The position numbers were made by a program, and so were the translations under genes. Shown here piece by piece: positions 49,603-58,605 of a stretch of DNA of 64,000 nt. Within the stretch, counting starts at the first letter, position 1. Every line of letters starts with the position of its first letter. This DNA comes from Agromyces kandeliae (lineage in GTDB: Bacteria; Actinomycetota; Actinomycetes; Actinomycetales; Microbacteriaceae): NCBI RefSeq assembly GCF_009674665.1, contig NZ_WKJD01000010.1, positions 1 to 64,000 of the forward strand. Direction: 5' to 3'. Under the pieces are notes generated by a model, which saw only the letters and a program-made list of their open reading frames with translations, did not search any database and was not told where the DNA came from.

Positions 49603-50841
49603 ATGGTTGACGTAAGTGCGAACGCCGACGCGCGACCCCACGTGAACGCGCTGGGCTCGACCGCGATGAGCGATCTCTTCCAGATCCTGCGCGACGGTCA
49701 ACCGCGCACTCGGAGCGAACTCGCCTCGATCACGGGCCTCGCCCGCACCACCGTGGCGATGCGCATCGACGCCCTCACCGACCTGGGCCTCGTGGGCCCC
49801 GTCGGCGAGGCCGCCTCGACCGGCGGGCGGCCGTCCTCGCTCTTCGCGATCACGGCGAGCGAGCGGTTCGTCGTCGGCGTCGACATCGGCGCCTCGCACA
49901 TCCGGGTCGCACTGGCCGACATCACCGGCCGCATCATCGAGGAGGCCAACTCGGTCATCGCCGTGTCGGAGGGCCCGCGCGTCGTGCTCGACGCCGTCAT
50001 CGCGGTCACGCGCGAGCTCATCGAGCACTCGGGCCGGCGCACGGGCGACCTCCTCGCGATCGGCGTCGGCGTCCCCGGGCCGGTCGAGTTCAGCACCGGT
50101 CGCCCGATCAACCCGCCGATCATGCCCGGGTGGGACCGCTTCGACATCGCCGGGTGGATCCGCCAGGAGATCGACGTTCCCGTGCTCGTCGACAACGACG
50201 TGAACATCATGGCGCTCGGCGAGCGCGAGAAGGCGTGGCCCGACACCGACCACCTGCTCTTCGTGAAGATCGCGACCGGCATCGGCGCGGGCGTCATCTC
50301 GGGCGGGTTCCTCCAGCGCGGCGCCCAGGGCACCGCGGGCGACATCGGCCACGTCTACGTCTCGCGCGGCGCCGAGATCGCCTGCAACTGCGGCAACTTC
50401 GGATGCCTCGAGGCGCTCGCCTCGGGAAGCGCGATCGCGAGGGCGCTCACGGCTGCCGGGATCCCCGCGACGAACTCGCGCGACGTCGTCGACCTGGTGA
50501 AGAACGGCAACGTGAACGCCATCCAGGCCGTCCGGCAGGCCGGCCGCGACATCGGCGAGGTGCTCACCACCTGCCTCAGCCTGATGAACCCGTCCGTCAT
50601 CGTCCTCGGCGGGTCGATGGCAGAGGCGGGCGAGCACCTCATCGCCGGCGTGCGCGAGGTCGTCTACCGTCGCTCGATGCCGCTCGCGACCGAGTCGCTG
50701 CACATCACGCTGTCGCAGACGGGCGCGGATGCCGCGGTCCTGGGCGCGAGCATGCTCGCCATCCACCACTCGCTGTCCCCCGCGAACATCGAGGCGATGA
50801 TCGCCCAGTCCGCGGGCGGTGCGCTCCGCGCGGTGAAGTAG
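49603..50841 (+). CDS. ROK-family transcriptional regulator
   Basis: 412-residue repressor/kinase-fold protein. An N-terminal winged helix (FQILRDGQPRTRSELASITG, LARTTVAMRIDALTDLGLV) precedes the ROK domain with VGVDIGASHIRVALAD (ATP/sugar motif), LIGVGVPGPVE-type glycine loop, DNDVNIMALGE and the ROK zinc signature GDIGHVYVSRGAEIACNCGNFGCLE (CxCGxxGCxE). The DNA-binding region shows it is a regulator rather than a sugar kinase. It lies directly behind the ribose-type transporter genes and probably controls them, perhaps through ACTTAT-N14-ATAAGT at 46823. GGGAGA lies before the ATG. Confidence 0.92.
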   Translation: MVDVSANADARPHVNALGSTAMSDLFQILRDGQPRTRSELASITGLARTTVAMRIDALTDLGLVGPVGEAASTGGRPSSLFAITASERFVVGVDIGASHIRVALADITGRIIEEANSVIAVSEGPRVVLDAVIAVTRELIEHSGRRTGDLLAIGVGVPGPVEFSTGRPINPPIMPGWDRFDIAGWIRQEIDVPVLVDNDVNIMALGEREKAWPDTDHLLFVKIATGIGAGVISGGFLQRGAQGTAGDIGHVYVSRGAEIACNCGNFGCLEALASGSAIARALTAAGIPATNSRDVVDLVKNGNVNAIQAVRQAGRDIGEVLTTCLSLMNPSVIVLGGSMAEAGEHLIAGVREVVYRRSMPLATESLHITLSQTGADAAVLGASMLAIHHSLSPANIEAMIAQSAGGALRAVK

Positions 50842-50896
50842 CGCCGCGCGTCCGCCGCGCGCGTCGCCAGGGGGCGGCCGGGGGTACCGTGGTCGG

Positions 50897-51622
50897 GTGA
50901 CCGACACCCCCTTCGCGCTGTTCGACCTCGAGTCGGTCGCACCCCGCGTCGCGTCGGCGCTGCGCCAGCCGCCGCTGCCGCACGAGACCCGCGTCGTCGC
51001 CGATTCGGGCGACCGGGTGGCGTGGCTCCGAGCGCGCGCACAGGGCGTGACGGCGACGGATGCCGCGAAGCTCGCGTCCGAGTCGTCCGTCCGCGCGGCG
51101 GCGAACGAGAAGCTCTACGACGGGCGCAGTCGCGGATTCGGCGGCAGTCGGTACACCGACCACGGCAGGGAACGCGAGCCGGTCATCGCCCGATGGGCCC
51201 GCGCCGAGCACGGCATCGCCCCGTCGAGCCTGCTCTTCCACGCCGAGTCCGACCGTCGGCACCTCGCCACGCCCGACGGGCTCAAGGTGCTCGGCGACGG
51301 CACGCTCGAGCTCTGCGAGATCAAGACCACGTCGAAGCCGTGGCGCGGCATCCCCCGCGGCTACCTCAGGCAGGTGTGGTGGCAGCAGTACGTGCTCGGC
51401 GCCGAGCGCACCCTCGTCGTGTGGGAGCAGCACGACGGCTTCGTGCCGGTCGGCGATCCGCAGTGCCGATGGGTCGACCGCGACGAGGACCAGATCGCGC
51501 AGCTCGTGCGCCTCGCGGGCATGCTGCTCGACGCGATGCGGCCGCAGGCCGGGCGCGCCGCGGCGGCCGGCGTCGGCACGGCGCCCGACCGCTCCTTCTA
51601 CCGGCCGGGTCCGCTCGCCTGA
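50897..51622 (+). CDS. YqaJ-type recombinase/exonuclease (PD-(D/E)XK)
   Basis: 241-residue nuclease of the YqaJ/lambda-exonuclease family. The catalytic elements are visible in order: WLRARAQGVTATDAAKLAS, DHGREREPVIARWA (Glu), ATPDGLKVLGDG (the D of PD) and LCEIKTT (ExK), then VWWQQYVLGAERTLVVWEQ. Phage members degrade 5' strands for single-strand annealing recombination. GTG at 50897 has GGGGG nearby. It is outside any visible prophage: no RecT/Beta annealase, integrase or phage gene is near. It may be a domesticated nuclease; function here is unknown. Confidence 0.85.
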   Translation: MTDTPFALFDLESVAPRVASALRQPPLPHETRVVADSGDRVAWLRARAQGVTATDAAKLASESSVRAAANEKLYDGRSRGFGGSRYTDHGREREPVIARWARAEHGIAPSSLLFHAESDRRHLATPDGLKVLGDGTLELCEIKTTSKPWRGIPRGYLRQVWWQQYVLGAERTLVVWEQHDGFVPVGDPQCRWVDRDEDQIAQLVRLAGMLLDAMRPQAGRAAAAGVGTAPDRSFYRPGPLA

Positions 51623-51771
51623 ACCGCAACCCGGGCCGCCGCCGCGGTCGCATCCTCGGCAGTGGCGGGCACCCCGACGGTGGGCGCATCCGTTCCGCTC
51701 GAGTCCGCGGTCCCAGGCTGCCCGTTGTGCCGCAGAATGGTCGGACGGGAGGCGAGCGGACGGGGGAATCG

Positions 51772-52734
51772 ATGCGGGCTCTGGTGGTCGACGAGACGGG
51801 CGAGGGCGCGGTGTTCCGCATGGCGGACGTCCCGCAGCCGCTCCGCGTGCAGGACGAGGTGCTCGTGCGGGTGGTCGCCGCAGGCGTGAACCCCATCGAT
51901 CGCAAGACCAAGCTCGGCCGCGGCGTCTCCGCCGCGATCCCGTCGTACCCGGCGATCCTCGGCCTCGACTTCGCGGGCGTCGTCGAGGAGGTCCCCTACG
52001 CCGCGCATCCCCTGAAGGTCGGCGATCGCGTCTACGGCATGGGCCGCGTCCCGCGGATGACGGGCACCTACGCCGAGGTCGTGAGCATCCCGTCGATGTC
52101 GGTCGCGCCGATGCCGATCGGGACGGGCTTCGTCGAGGCGGCCGGGATCCCCTGCGCCGCGCTGACGGCGTGGGGTGCGGTCGTCGACGTCGCGCGCGCC
52201 CACGACGGACAGCGCATGCTGATCCACGCGGGCGCCGGCGGGGTCGGCCACTTCGCGGTCCAGCTCGCGTCGTACTTCGGTGCGCAGGTGACGGCGACGG
52301 GGTCGCCGCGCAACGCCGACTTCCTCCGCTCGCTCGGCGCGCACCGGGTCATCGACCACACCTCGGAGCGCTTCGAGGAGGTCGCCGGCGAACAGGACGT
52401 CGTGATCGACCTCATCGGCAACGTCATCGACGACACCGGGACGCGCTCGCTCGACGTGGTCCGCCGCGGCGGACTCATCGTCAACGTGCCCACCAAGTCG
52501 TGGCCGACCATGGCAGAGGAGGCGGCTGCGCGCGGCGTCCGCGCGACCGGCTTCGTCGTCTCGCCCGACGCGCGCACGCTGTCGGTGATCTCGCGTCTGG
52601 TCGACGACGGCGCGATCCGCGTGCACGTCGACGAGGTCTTCCGGCTCGAGCAGGGCGAGACCGCCCACGCGCGCCTCGGCGGGGGCCACGTGCGCGGCAA
52701 GCTCGTGCTGCGCGTGGCCGACGATCCGACGTGA
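51772..52734 (+). CDS. Zinc-free medium-chain alcohol dehydrogenase (quinone oxidoreductase-like)
   Basis: 320-residue NADP(H)-dependent oxidoreductase of the MDR superfamily. The N-terminal GroES-like part has VRVVAAGVNPIDRKTKLG and LGLDFAGVVEEV; the Rossmann domain carries IHAGAGGVGHFAVQLASYFGAQ. No catalytic zinc Cys/His cluster is present, which fits the quinone oxidoreductase branch. The ATG at 51772 follows CGGGGGAATCG, a good Shine-Dalgarno sequence. It acts in the cytosol on a small carbonyl or quinone substrate, unknown. It is probably a single-gene unit, converging with the ArsR-like gene 31 bases away. Confidence 0.88.
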   Translation: MRALVVDETGEGAVFRMADVPQPLRVQDEVLVRVVAAGVNPIDRKTKLGRGVSAAIPSYPAILGLDFAGVVEEVPYAAHPLKVGDRVYGMGRVPRMTGTYAEVVSIPSMSVAPMPIGTGFVEAAGIPCAALTAWGAVVDVARAHDGQRMLIHAGAGGVGHFAVQLASYFGAQVTATGSPRNADFLRSLGAHRVIDHTSERFEEVAGEQDVVIDLIGNVIDDTGTRSLDVVRRGGLIVNVPTKSWPTMAEEAAARGVRATGFVVSPDARTLSVISRLVDDGAIRVHVDEVFRLEQGETAHARLGGGHVRGKLVLRVADDPT

Positions 52735-52765
52735 CCGGCCCCGGACGATCGGTCCACGTGCCCGG

Positions 52766-53731
52766 TCACGACGCGGGCACCGCACCCTCGAGCAGCGCCG
52801 AGCCCAGTGCGCTGCGCAGGTAGAGGACGCTCCGGCCGTGACGCGTGCTCACGAGCAGGCCTGCGTCCCGGAGCGCGCGCAGGTGCTGGTTCACGGCACT
52901 CGGCGTGACGCCGAAGCGGACGCCGAGTTCGGTCGACGACGCCGGGTCGCCGAGCGCCGCGAGGAGCGAGGCCCTGGTGTCGCCGAGGATGCCGGCCAGC
53001 GCAGCCGGATTCGCGACGCGCTCCGCCTCCCACAGGGCCCCCTGCCCGCGTGCCGGGTACATGAGCATGGGCGGCCCGTCGCCGACGGGCGCCGAGGCCC
53101 GTCGGGTGAACATGGTCGGCACGAGCGTGAGGCCGGTGCCCACGATCGCCTGGGTGCGGTCGCGCGGGTCGCGAAGCCGCACCCGGAGCACGTCGCCGTC
53201 GAAGTCGACCGTCGCGGTGAGCCCGTTCAGCATCGCGCCGAGCCCCTGCTGCGCGATCTGCCGCCCGCGGTGCACGACGTCGGCCTCGAGCACCGCGCGC
53301 ATGCGCGACCAGTACGGCGCGAAGCTCGCCGCCCAGAGTTCCTCGAGCGCCGCGACCATGCGGCCGATCGCCGCCCCCGGCGGACCCGCGAGCGCGTCGG
53401 GCACGCGGCCGTGCACCGCCACGAGGTCGGCGTGGAACCGCTCGGACGGCAGGTCGCGCAGTGCGGCGAACTCGTCGTCGAGCCGGGTGAGCGGGGACGA
53501 CGGTCGTGGGTTGAGGAAGTCGGGTGTCCACATGCGGTCGTCGATGAGCGCGTCGAGCGCTTCGTGGTCGAGGTCGGCGCGCGCGGCCTCGGTGCGCCGG
53601 ACCCACGGCAACTGCAACGGGAACCACTCGGGCGCGTGCACGGCGCGGAGCGACAGGCCGAGCTCGCACAGCGGGGAGATGCCGAAGCGGACGGCGGCGA
53701 CGTCCTGCTCGTCGAGCACGTAGCGCAACAT
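52766..53731 (-). CDS. ArsR-family-like regulator with C-terminal winged helix
   Basis: 321-residue regulator. Unlike short ArsR repressors, its helix-turn-helix is at the C-terminus (SSTELGVRFGVTPSAVNQHLRALRDAGLLVSTRHGRSV), preceded by about 230 residues of unknown sensing function beginning RFGISPLCELGLSLRAVH. This arrangement (DUF5937 plus HTH) is common in actinobacteria. ATG at 53731 overlaps the first base of the palindrome TGTAGCACAACGCTACA, a probable operator. The MFS gene is divergent and 52 bases away, so it is the likely target, along with the regulator's own gene. Confidence 0.85.
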   Translation of the reverse strand: MLRYVLDEQDVAAVRFGISPLCELGLSLRAVHAPEWFPLQLPWVRRTEAARADLDHEALDALIDDRMWTPDFLNPRPSSPLTRLDDEFAALRDLPSERFHADLVAVHGRVPDALAGPPGAAIGRMVAALEELWAASFAPYWSRMRAVLEADVVHRGRQIAQQGLGAMLNGLTATVDFDGDVLRVRLRDPRDRTQAIVGTGLTLVPTMFTRRASAPVGDGPPMLMYPARGQGALWEAERVANPAALAGILGDTRASLLAALGDPASSTELGVRFGVTPSAVNQHLRALRDAGLLVSTRHGRSVLYLRSALGSALLEGAVPAS

Positions 53732-53747
53732 GTAGCACAACGCTACA
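53731..53747. promoter_or_regulatory. Operator in the arsR-like/MFS divergent region
   Basis: TGTAGC-ACAAC-GCTACA is a 17-base inverted repeat at the start codon of the regulator and 37 bases before the MFS gene. TAGCGCAACATGTAGC just upstream may be a half-overlapping second copy. Confidence 0.6.
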
Positions 53748-53783
53748 TCGATTCCTCGGCCGCGGCCCGCCTGCGACAACTGA

Positions 53784-55145
53784 GTGGTGACCACCGCTCC
53801 CGCACGACCGTCATCCGCCACCCGCCTGATGTCCTCGCTCACCGACCCGGTGCTGCGCGCTCTCGTCGTCGCGACCATGATCGGCCGCGTCGGACGCGGG
53901 ATCTTCCTCACCGTCACCGTCCTGTACTTCACGTTCGTCGTCGGGCTTCCCGCGCACGAGGTCGCGCTGGTGCTGACGCTCGCCAGCGCGGCCGGGGTGC
54001 TCTCGTCGTTCGCCGGCGGATGGCTCGCCGACCGCGTGCGGGCCCGACGACTGCTCATCGGGCTCTCGATCGCCGACGGCGTCGGGCTCATCGCCTACGT
54101 CTTCGCCGGCGACGTCGCGACCGCCCTCGTCATCGCGGTGAGCGTCGGAGCGGTCGAGCAGGCCGCGAACTCGACACGCAGCGCCATCATCGCCCGGGCG
54201 TTCACCGGGGAGGCGCGCGTCGGCGCCCGCGCGGTGCTGCGCGCCGTCACCAACGTCTCGATCGCCGTGGGATCCGGCATCGGCGCCCTCGCCCTCGCGC
54301 TCGGCACCCCGGAGGCCTACCGCGCCACGATCGTGCTCGCCGGCGCCGCATCGCTCCTCGGCGTGACGCGACTCGTCAGGCTGCCACGCTCGGTCGACGC
54401 GCCGGCGCCGCGTGCGGCCGAGCCCGTGACCACGGCGACCGGGTCGACGGACGCCACGGCCTCCGTCCGCGCGGAGCGCATCGCGCTGCGCGCCCACTCC
54501 CCATGGCGCGACCCCCGCTACCTGCTGCTGACGCTGCTCAGCGCGGTGTTCGGCATGCAGTTCGCCGTCACGAACGTCGGAGTGCCGCTCTGGGTGGCGC
54601 ATTCCACCGAGGCGCCCACGGTCGTCGTGTCCGCCGTGCTGATCCTCAACACCACGATCGTCGTGCTGTTCCAGGTGCCGCTCTCGCGGGGCACCCACGA
54701 CCTGCGCGTCGCGGGTCGCGTCTCGGCGATCGCCGCCTGGCTGATGGCCGGCGCCTGCGTCGTCTACGCGCTCTCGGCGGGGCTGCCCGCCTGGGGCGCC
54801 GTGGCGGTCGTGCTCCTCGCGGCGCTCACCCACGCGTTCGCCGAGGTGCTCTCGCAGGCCGGCGGCTGGGGGCTCGGCTTCGAGCTCGCCGACCCCGTCC
54901 GCGCGGGCACCTACCAGGGCGTGTTCGGCATGGGCTACTCGATCGGCGCGATGTGCGCCCCGCTCGTCGTCACCGCGACCGCGCTCGAGCACGGGCTCGC
55001 CGGCTGGGCGGTGTTGGGCGCGATCTTCCTCGCCTCGGGTCTCGGCACCTGGGCCATCGCCCGGTCCGCGGCGCGTGGCGTGGACCGGATGCCCAGTCAA
55101 CCCCCAGCGACGTCGAGGGAGGCCTCGGCTAGCGTCGGACCATGA
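53784..55145 (+). CDS. MFS transporter (probable drug efflux)
   Basis: 453-residue, 12-helix permease. The motif FAGGWLADRVRARRLLIGLS after helix 2 is motif A of the MFS; VTNVSIAVGSGIGALALALG resembles motif C of exporters. A hydrophilic loop (about residues 205-235) separates the halves and the C-terminal 25 residues are cytosolic. GTG at 53784 is immediately followed by a second GTG. Its stop overlaps the photolyase start by 4 bases, so both are cotranscribed. The divergent ArsR-like regulator probably controls it. Substrate unknown. Confidence 0.88.
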   Translation: MVTTAPARPSSATRLMSSLTDPVLRALVVATMIGRVGRGIFLTVTVLYFTFVVGLPAHEVALVLTLASAAGVLSSFAGGWLADRVRARRLLIGLSIADGVGLIAYVFAGDVATALVIAVSVGAVEQAANSTRSAIIARAFTGEARVGARAVLRAVTNVSIAVGSGIGALALALGTPEAYRATIVLAGAASLLGVTRLVRLPRSVDAPAPRAAEPVTTATGSTDATASVRAERIALRAHSPWRDPRYLLLTLLSAVFGMQFAVTNVGVPLWVAHSTEAPTVVVSAVLILNTTIVVLFQVPLSRGTHDLRVAGRVSAIAAWLMAGACVVYALSAGLPAWGAVAVVLLAALTHAFAEVLSQAGGWGLGFELADPVRAGTYQGVFGMGYSIGAMCAPLVVTATALEHGLAGWAVLGAIFLASGLGTWAIARSAARGVDRMPSQPPATSREASASVGP

Positions 55146-56521
55146 CCGCCGCGCCGTCGATCGTCTGGTTCCGCGACGACCTCCGCGTGGGCGACCATCC
55201 CGCGTTGCACGCGGCGGTCGAACGCGGTGAGCCGATCGTCGCGGTCTACGTGCTCGACGAGGAGTCGCGCGGCATCCGCCCCCTCGGCGGCGCCGCCAGA
55301 TGGTGGCTGCACCACTCGCTCGCCTCGCTCGCGGACGATCTGCACGAGCGGGGCGTGCGGCTCGTGCTCCGACGCGGGGCGGCGGCGGCCGCCATCCGCA
55401 CGCTCGTCGACGAGGTCGGCGCCGGCGCCGTCTTCTGGAACCGCCGCTACGGGGGCGCGGAGCGCGAGATCGACGCCCACCTGAAGTCCGGCCTCTCCGA
55501 CGCCGGGCTCGAGGTGCGGAGCTTCGGCGCGTCGCTGCTGTTCGAGCCGTGGACGATCCGAACCGGATCGGGCACGCCGTTCTCGGTCTTCACCCCGTTC
55601 TGGAAGGCGTGCCTCGCGGCCGAGGAGCCGCGGCATCCGCTGCCCGCCCCGAGCGAGCTCGACGGCTACGGCGGACCGGACGGACGGGGCGGCCCGGCCG
55701 GCGACGACCTCGACGACTGGGACCTCCTGCCCACCCGCCCCGACTGGGCGGGCGGACTCCGCGAGACGTGGGAGCCCGGCGAACGTGCCGCGCACCGGCG
55801 CCTGCGCGCCTTCCTCGCCGACGACCTGGGCGACTACGCCACGGCGCGCGACCGACTCGACCGGGAGGCGACGAGCCGGCTCTCACCGCGCCTTCGCTGG
55901 GGCGAGCTCAGCCCGCACCAGGTCTGGCACGCGACCCGCGATCGCGCCGCGGGCACCGAGGGCGCGCGCAAGTTCCTCGCCGAGGTCGGCTGGCGCGAGT
56001 TCGCGTGGCACGTGCTCTTCCACTTCCCCGACCTCGCGACACGCAACTGGCGCGAGGAGTTCGACGCGTTCCCGTGGCCGCGACTGCACCCGACAGCGCT
56101 CACGGCGTGGGAACGCGGCCGGACGGGCGTGCCCGTCGTCGACGCCGCGATGCGCGAGCTCTGGCACACCGGGAGCATGCACAACCGCGCGCGCATGATC
56201 AGCGCGTCCTTCCTCACGAAGAACCTGCTCATCGACTGGCGGCGCGGCGAGCAGTGGTTCTGGGACACGCTGGTCGACGCCGACCACGCCTCGAACCCGT
56301 TCGGCTGGCAGTGGGTCGCGGGCTCGGGGGCGGATGCCGCGCCGTACTTCCGCGTGTTCAACCCCGAGCTGCAGCGCGCGAAGTTCGACCCCGACGACCG
56401 GTACGTCGGGCGCTGGCTGCCCGAGCTCGACTCCGACGGGTATCCCGAGCCGATCGTCGACCTGAAGGAGACGCGGGCGGCCGCACTCGCGGCGTACGAG
56501 CAAGTGAAGGCCGCGAAGTAG
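55142..56521 (+). CDS. phrB: Deoxyribodipyrimidine photolyase
   Basis: 459-residue class I CPD photolyase-type flavoprotein. The N-terminal photolyase domain starts SIVWFRDDLRVGDHPAL, and the FAD/DNA-binding domain has SRLSPRLRWGELSP, VGWREFAWHVLFHFPD, TGVPVVDAAMRELWHTGSMHNRARMI and NPFGWQWVAGSGADAAPYFRVFNP, with Trp residues of the electron-transfer chain in the expected places. It repairs cyclobutane pyrimidine dimers with blue light. The ATGA overlap with the MFS gene makes it the second cistron of that operon. Cryptochrome-like roles are less likely because the DNA-binding residues are conserved. Confidence 0.93.
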   Translation: MTAAPSIVWFRDDLRVGDHPALHAAVERGEPIVAVYVLDEESRGIRPLGGAARWWLHHSLASLADDLHERGVRLVLRRGAAAAAIRTLVDEVGAGAVFWNRRYGGAEREIDAHLKSGLSDAGLEVRSFGASLLFEPWTIRTGSGTPFSVFTPFWKACLAAEEPRHPLPAPSELDGYGGPDGRGGPAGDDLDDWDLLPTRPDWAGGLRETWEPGERAAHRRLRAFLADDLGDYATARDRLDREATSRLSPRLRWGELSPHQVWHATRDRAAGTEGARKFLAEVGWREFAWHVLFHFPDLATRNWREEFDAFPWPRLHPTALTAWERGRTGVPVVDAAMRELWHTGSMHNRARMISASFLTKNLLIDWRRGEQWFWDTLVDADHASNPFGWQWVAGSGADAAPYFRVFNPELQRAKFDPDDRYVGRWLPELDSDGYPEPIVDLKETRAAALAAYEQVKAAK

Positions 56522-56524
56522 CGG

Positions 56525-57121
56525 CTACCGCAGGGCGCGTTCGAGCACGTGGTCGTGCTCGATCCGGCCACCGAGGCGGAACCCCTTCGTCCCCACCACC
56601 TCGAAGCCCTGCTTCTCGTAGAAGCGGATGGCGCGGCCGTTCTCCTGGTTCACTCCGAGCCACACGACGGCGGCACCCGTCGCCGCAGCGACCGCGAGGG
56701 TCTCTGCCATGAGCGAGCCGGCGATGCCGGCCCCGTGGGCGACCGGGTGCACGTACATCTTGCTGAGCTCGATCGCCGGACGCGTCGTGACGCTGGCCGC
56801 GGCATCCTCATCGCCCGGCACGCCGTCCTCGGCGGATACCAGCATCGACCAGCCGACCAGTCCGCCCGTGGCGGCGACCTCCTCGGCCTCGGCGAGCGCG
56901 ATGCCCGCCCCGCTCGCGCGATCGGGTTCGGCGACGAGGATCGTCCGCTCGGGGTCGGCGAGGTATTCGGCGAAGCGCACCTCGCTGAGCTCCTCGGCGA
57001 TGAACCAGGCGATCGAGTCGGCCGTCGTCGACGGCGGGCACGCGAGCGGGAAGGTGACGGCGGCCAGGCGCGCGAGGGCCTCGGCATCGCCCGCCGTCGC
57101 GGGCCGGATCGTGACGGTCAC
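56525..57121 (-). CDS. GNAT-family N-acetyltransferase
   Basis: 198-residue acetyltransferase. Beta1-alpha1 is TVTIRPATAGDAEALARLAA; motif A for acetyl-CoA is SKMYVHPVAHGAGIAGSLM (a variant of Q/RxxGxG/A) and motif B is VWLGVNQENGRAIRFYEKQGFEVVG. It should acetylate a small molecule or protein amine in the cytosol; the acceptor is unknown. GTG at 57121 fits the usual N-terminus. Its end lies 3 bases from the photolyase stop, with which it converges, and it is divergent from the HerA-like gene. Confidence 0.88.
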   Translation of the reverse strand: MTVTIRPATAGDAEALARLAAVTFPLACPPSTTADSIAWFIAEELSEVRFAEYLADPERTILVAEPDRASGAGIALAEAEEVAATGGLVGWSMLVSAEDGVPGDEDAAASVTTRPAIELSKMYVHPVAHGAGIAGSLMAETLAVAAATGAAVVWLGVNQENGRAIRFYEKQGFEVVGTKGFRLGGRIEHDHVLERALR

Positions 57122-57223
57122 AGGCCTGACGCTACCCGGGCGCTCGCGATCCGGCCATCGATTCCGGGAGCGTCGCGTGTCGCGCCCCTGCCCGACGCGC
57201 CGACGGGGTGGCAGGATCGGCCC

Positions 57224-58597
57224 ATGGACGTTCCCCTCGACCGCGTGACCGCCCGCTCCGACGACGGCCGTTCGTTCCACATCCCGGGCCCGGTCGACGG
57301 CTTCGTCGTCGGCGCGCTCGTCGTGTTCGACGACGGGGATCGCCGCCAGCTCGGGCTCGTCGAGCAGCGCGACGACGAGCACGGCCATCTGCGCGGTCGG
57401 CTGCTGGGCCTCATCGACGACGGCCTCCTCGAGACCCGCGCCACGCTGCCGTTCGTCGCGGCGAGCGTGGCCGCGGTCGACCCCGGGGCCGTCGACCTGC
57501 TGCATGCGGCGACCGGTGCGGCGCTCGAGGTCGGCACCGACCTGACGCCGCCGGGCGGTCCGGCGAAGCTGCTGCCGCACCGGTTCAACCGGCACACGTT
57601 CTGGTGCGGCCAGAGCGGCTCCGGCAAGACCTACGCGCTCGGCGTCGTGATCGAGCAGGTCATCGCGCACACCGCGCTGCCGATCGTCGTCTTCGACCCG
57701 AACTCCGACTTCGTGCGGCTCGGCGAGCTGAACCCGGGTGCGACCGGGCCGACCGCCGACGCGCTGCGCGAGCGCGACATCCGGGTGCTGCGGCCGAACG
57801 TGCCCGGGTCCGAGCCGCTGCGCGCCCGGTTCGTGGGGATGCCGATGGCCTCGAAGGCTGCGGTGCTGCAGCTGGATCCGGTCGTCGACCGGCAGGAGTA
57901 CAACGCGCTCGTGCACCTGCGCGAGACGCTCGACACGACGGACCTGGGCGCGATCCTCCCGACGCTCGGTTCCTCCGACGACCCGGTCAAGCGCGAGCTG
58001 GCGCTGCGCATCGAGAACCTCGGGCTCATGGGGTGGGAGGTGTGGGCCGGCACCGGTCGCGCGGCGACCGACGTCATCGACGAGCGACCGGACGCGACGG
58101 TGCTCGACCTCGGCGGCTTCTCGACGCCCGAGCAGCAGCTCGTGGTCGCGCTCGCGGTGCTCGACGAGCTGTGGGCGCGGCGCGAGGAGCGCCGCCCGGT
58201 CCTGCTCGTGATCGACGAGGCCCACAACCTCTGCTCGCCGCAGCTCGACTCCCCCGTCGCGATCGCCGTGCGCGAGCGCCTCGTGCAGATCGCCGCCGAG
58301 GGCCGGAAGTTCGGCCTGTGGCTGCTGCTGTCGACGCAGCGGCCCTCGAAGGTGCATCCGGGGATCATCTCGCAGTGCGACAACCTCGCCCTCATGAAGA
58401 TGAGCTCCCCGATCGACCTCGAGGGGCTCGCGACCTACTTCGGCTACGCCCCGACGGGCCTCATCGCCCGGTCGCCGTGGTTCCGGCAGGGCGAGGCGCT
58501 CTTCGCCGGCGGCTTCGTGCCCGCGCCCACGCTGCTGAAGATGAACTCGCGCGTCACGCCCGAGGGCGGCGTCGACGTTCCGGTCCCCCTCCGCTGA
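57224..58597 (+). CDS. HerA-like ATPase (DUF87 domain)
   Basis: 457-residue P-loop ATPase of the FtsK/HerA group. A beta-barrel-like N-terminal part (to about residue 120) precedes Walker A GQSGSGKT, IVVFDPNSDFVRL, Walker B VLLVIDEAHNLC and the sensor/arginine-type LLLSTQRPSKVHPGI. These features fit a hexameric DNA translocase. In archaea HerA pairs with the nuclease NurA, but none is encoded here, and some bacterial members act in antiphage systems. No such neighbours are present. It ends before a strong terminator at 58606-58643. Role unknown; DNA transaction is inferred. Confidence 0.85.
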   Translation: MDVPLDRVTARSDDGRSFHIPGPVDGFVVGALVVFDDGDRRQLGLVEQRDDEHGHLRGRLLGLIDDGLLETRATLPFVAASVAAVDPGAVDLLHAATGAALEVGTDLTPPGGPAKLLPHRFNRHTFWCGQSGSGKTYALGVVIEQVIAHTALPIVVFDPNSDFVRLGELNPGATGPTADALRERDIRVLRPNVPGSEPLRARFVGMPMASKAAVLQLDPVVDRQEYNALVHLRETLDTTDLGAILPTLGSSDDPVKRELALRIENLGLMGWEVWAGTGRAATDVIDERPDATVLDLGGFSTPEQQLVVALAVLDELWARREERRPVLLVIDEAHNLCSPQLDSPVAIAVRERLVQIAAEGRKFGLWLLLSTQRPSKVHPGIISQCDNLALMKMSSPIDLEGLATYFGYAPTGLIARSPWFRQGEALFAGGFVPAPTLLKMNSRVTPEGGVDVPVPLR

Positions 58598-58605
58598 CAT
58601 GGCGA

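Noticed and set aside
50897-51622. Prophage remnant around the YqaJ-type gene
   Set aside because: No other phage gene, integrase, repeat or composition change is visible on either side.
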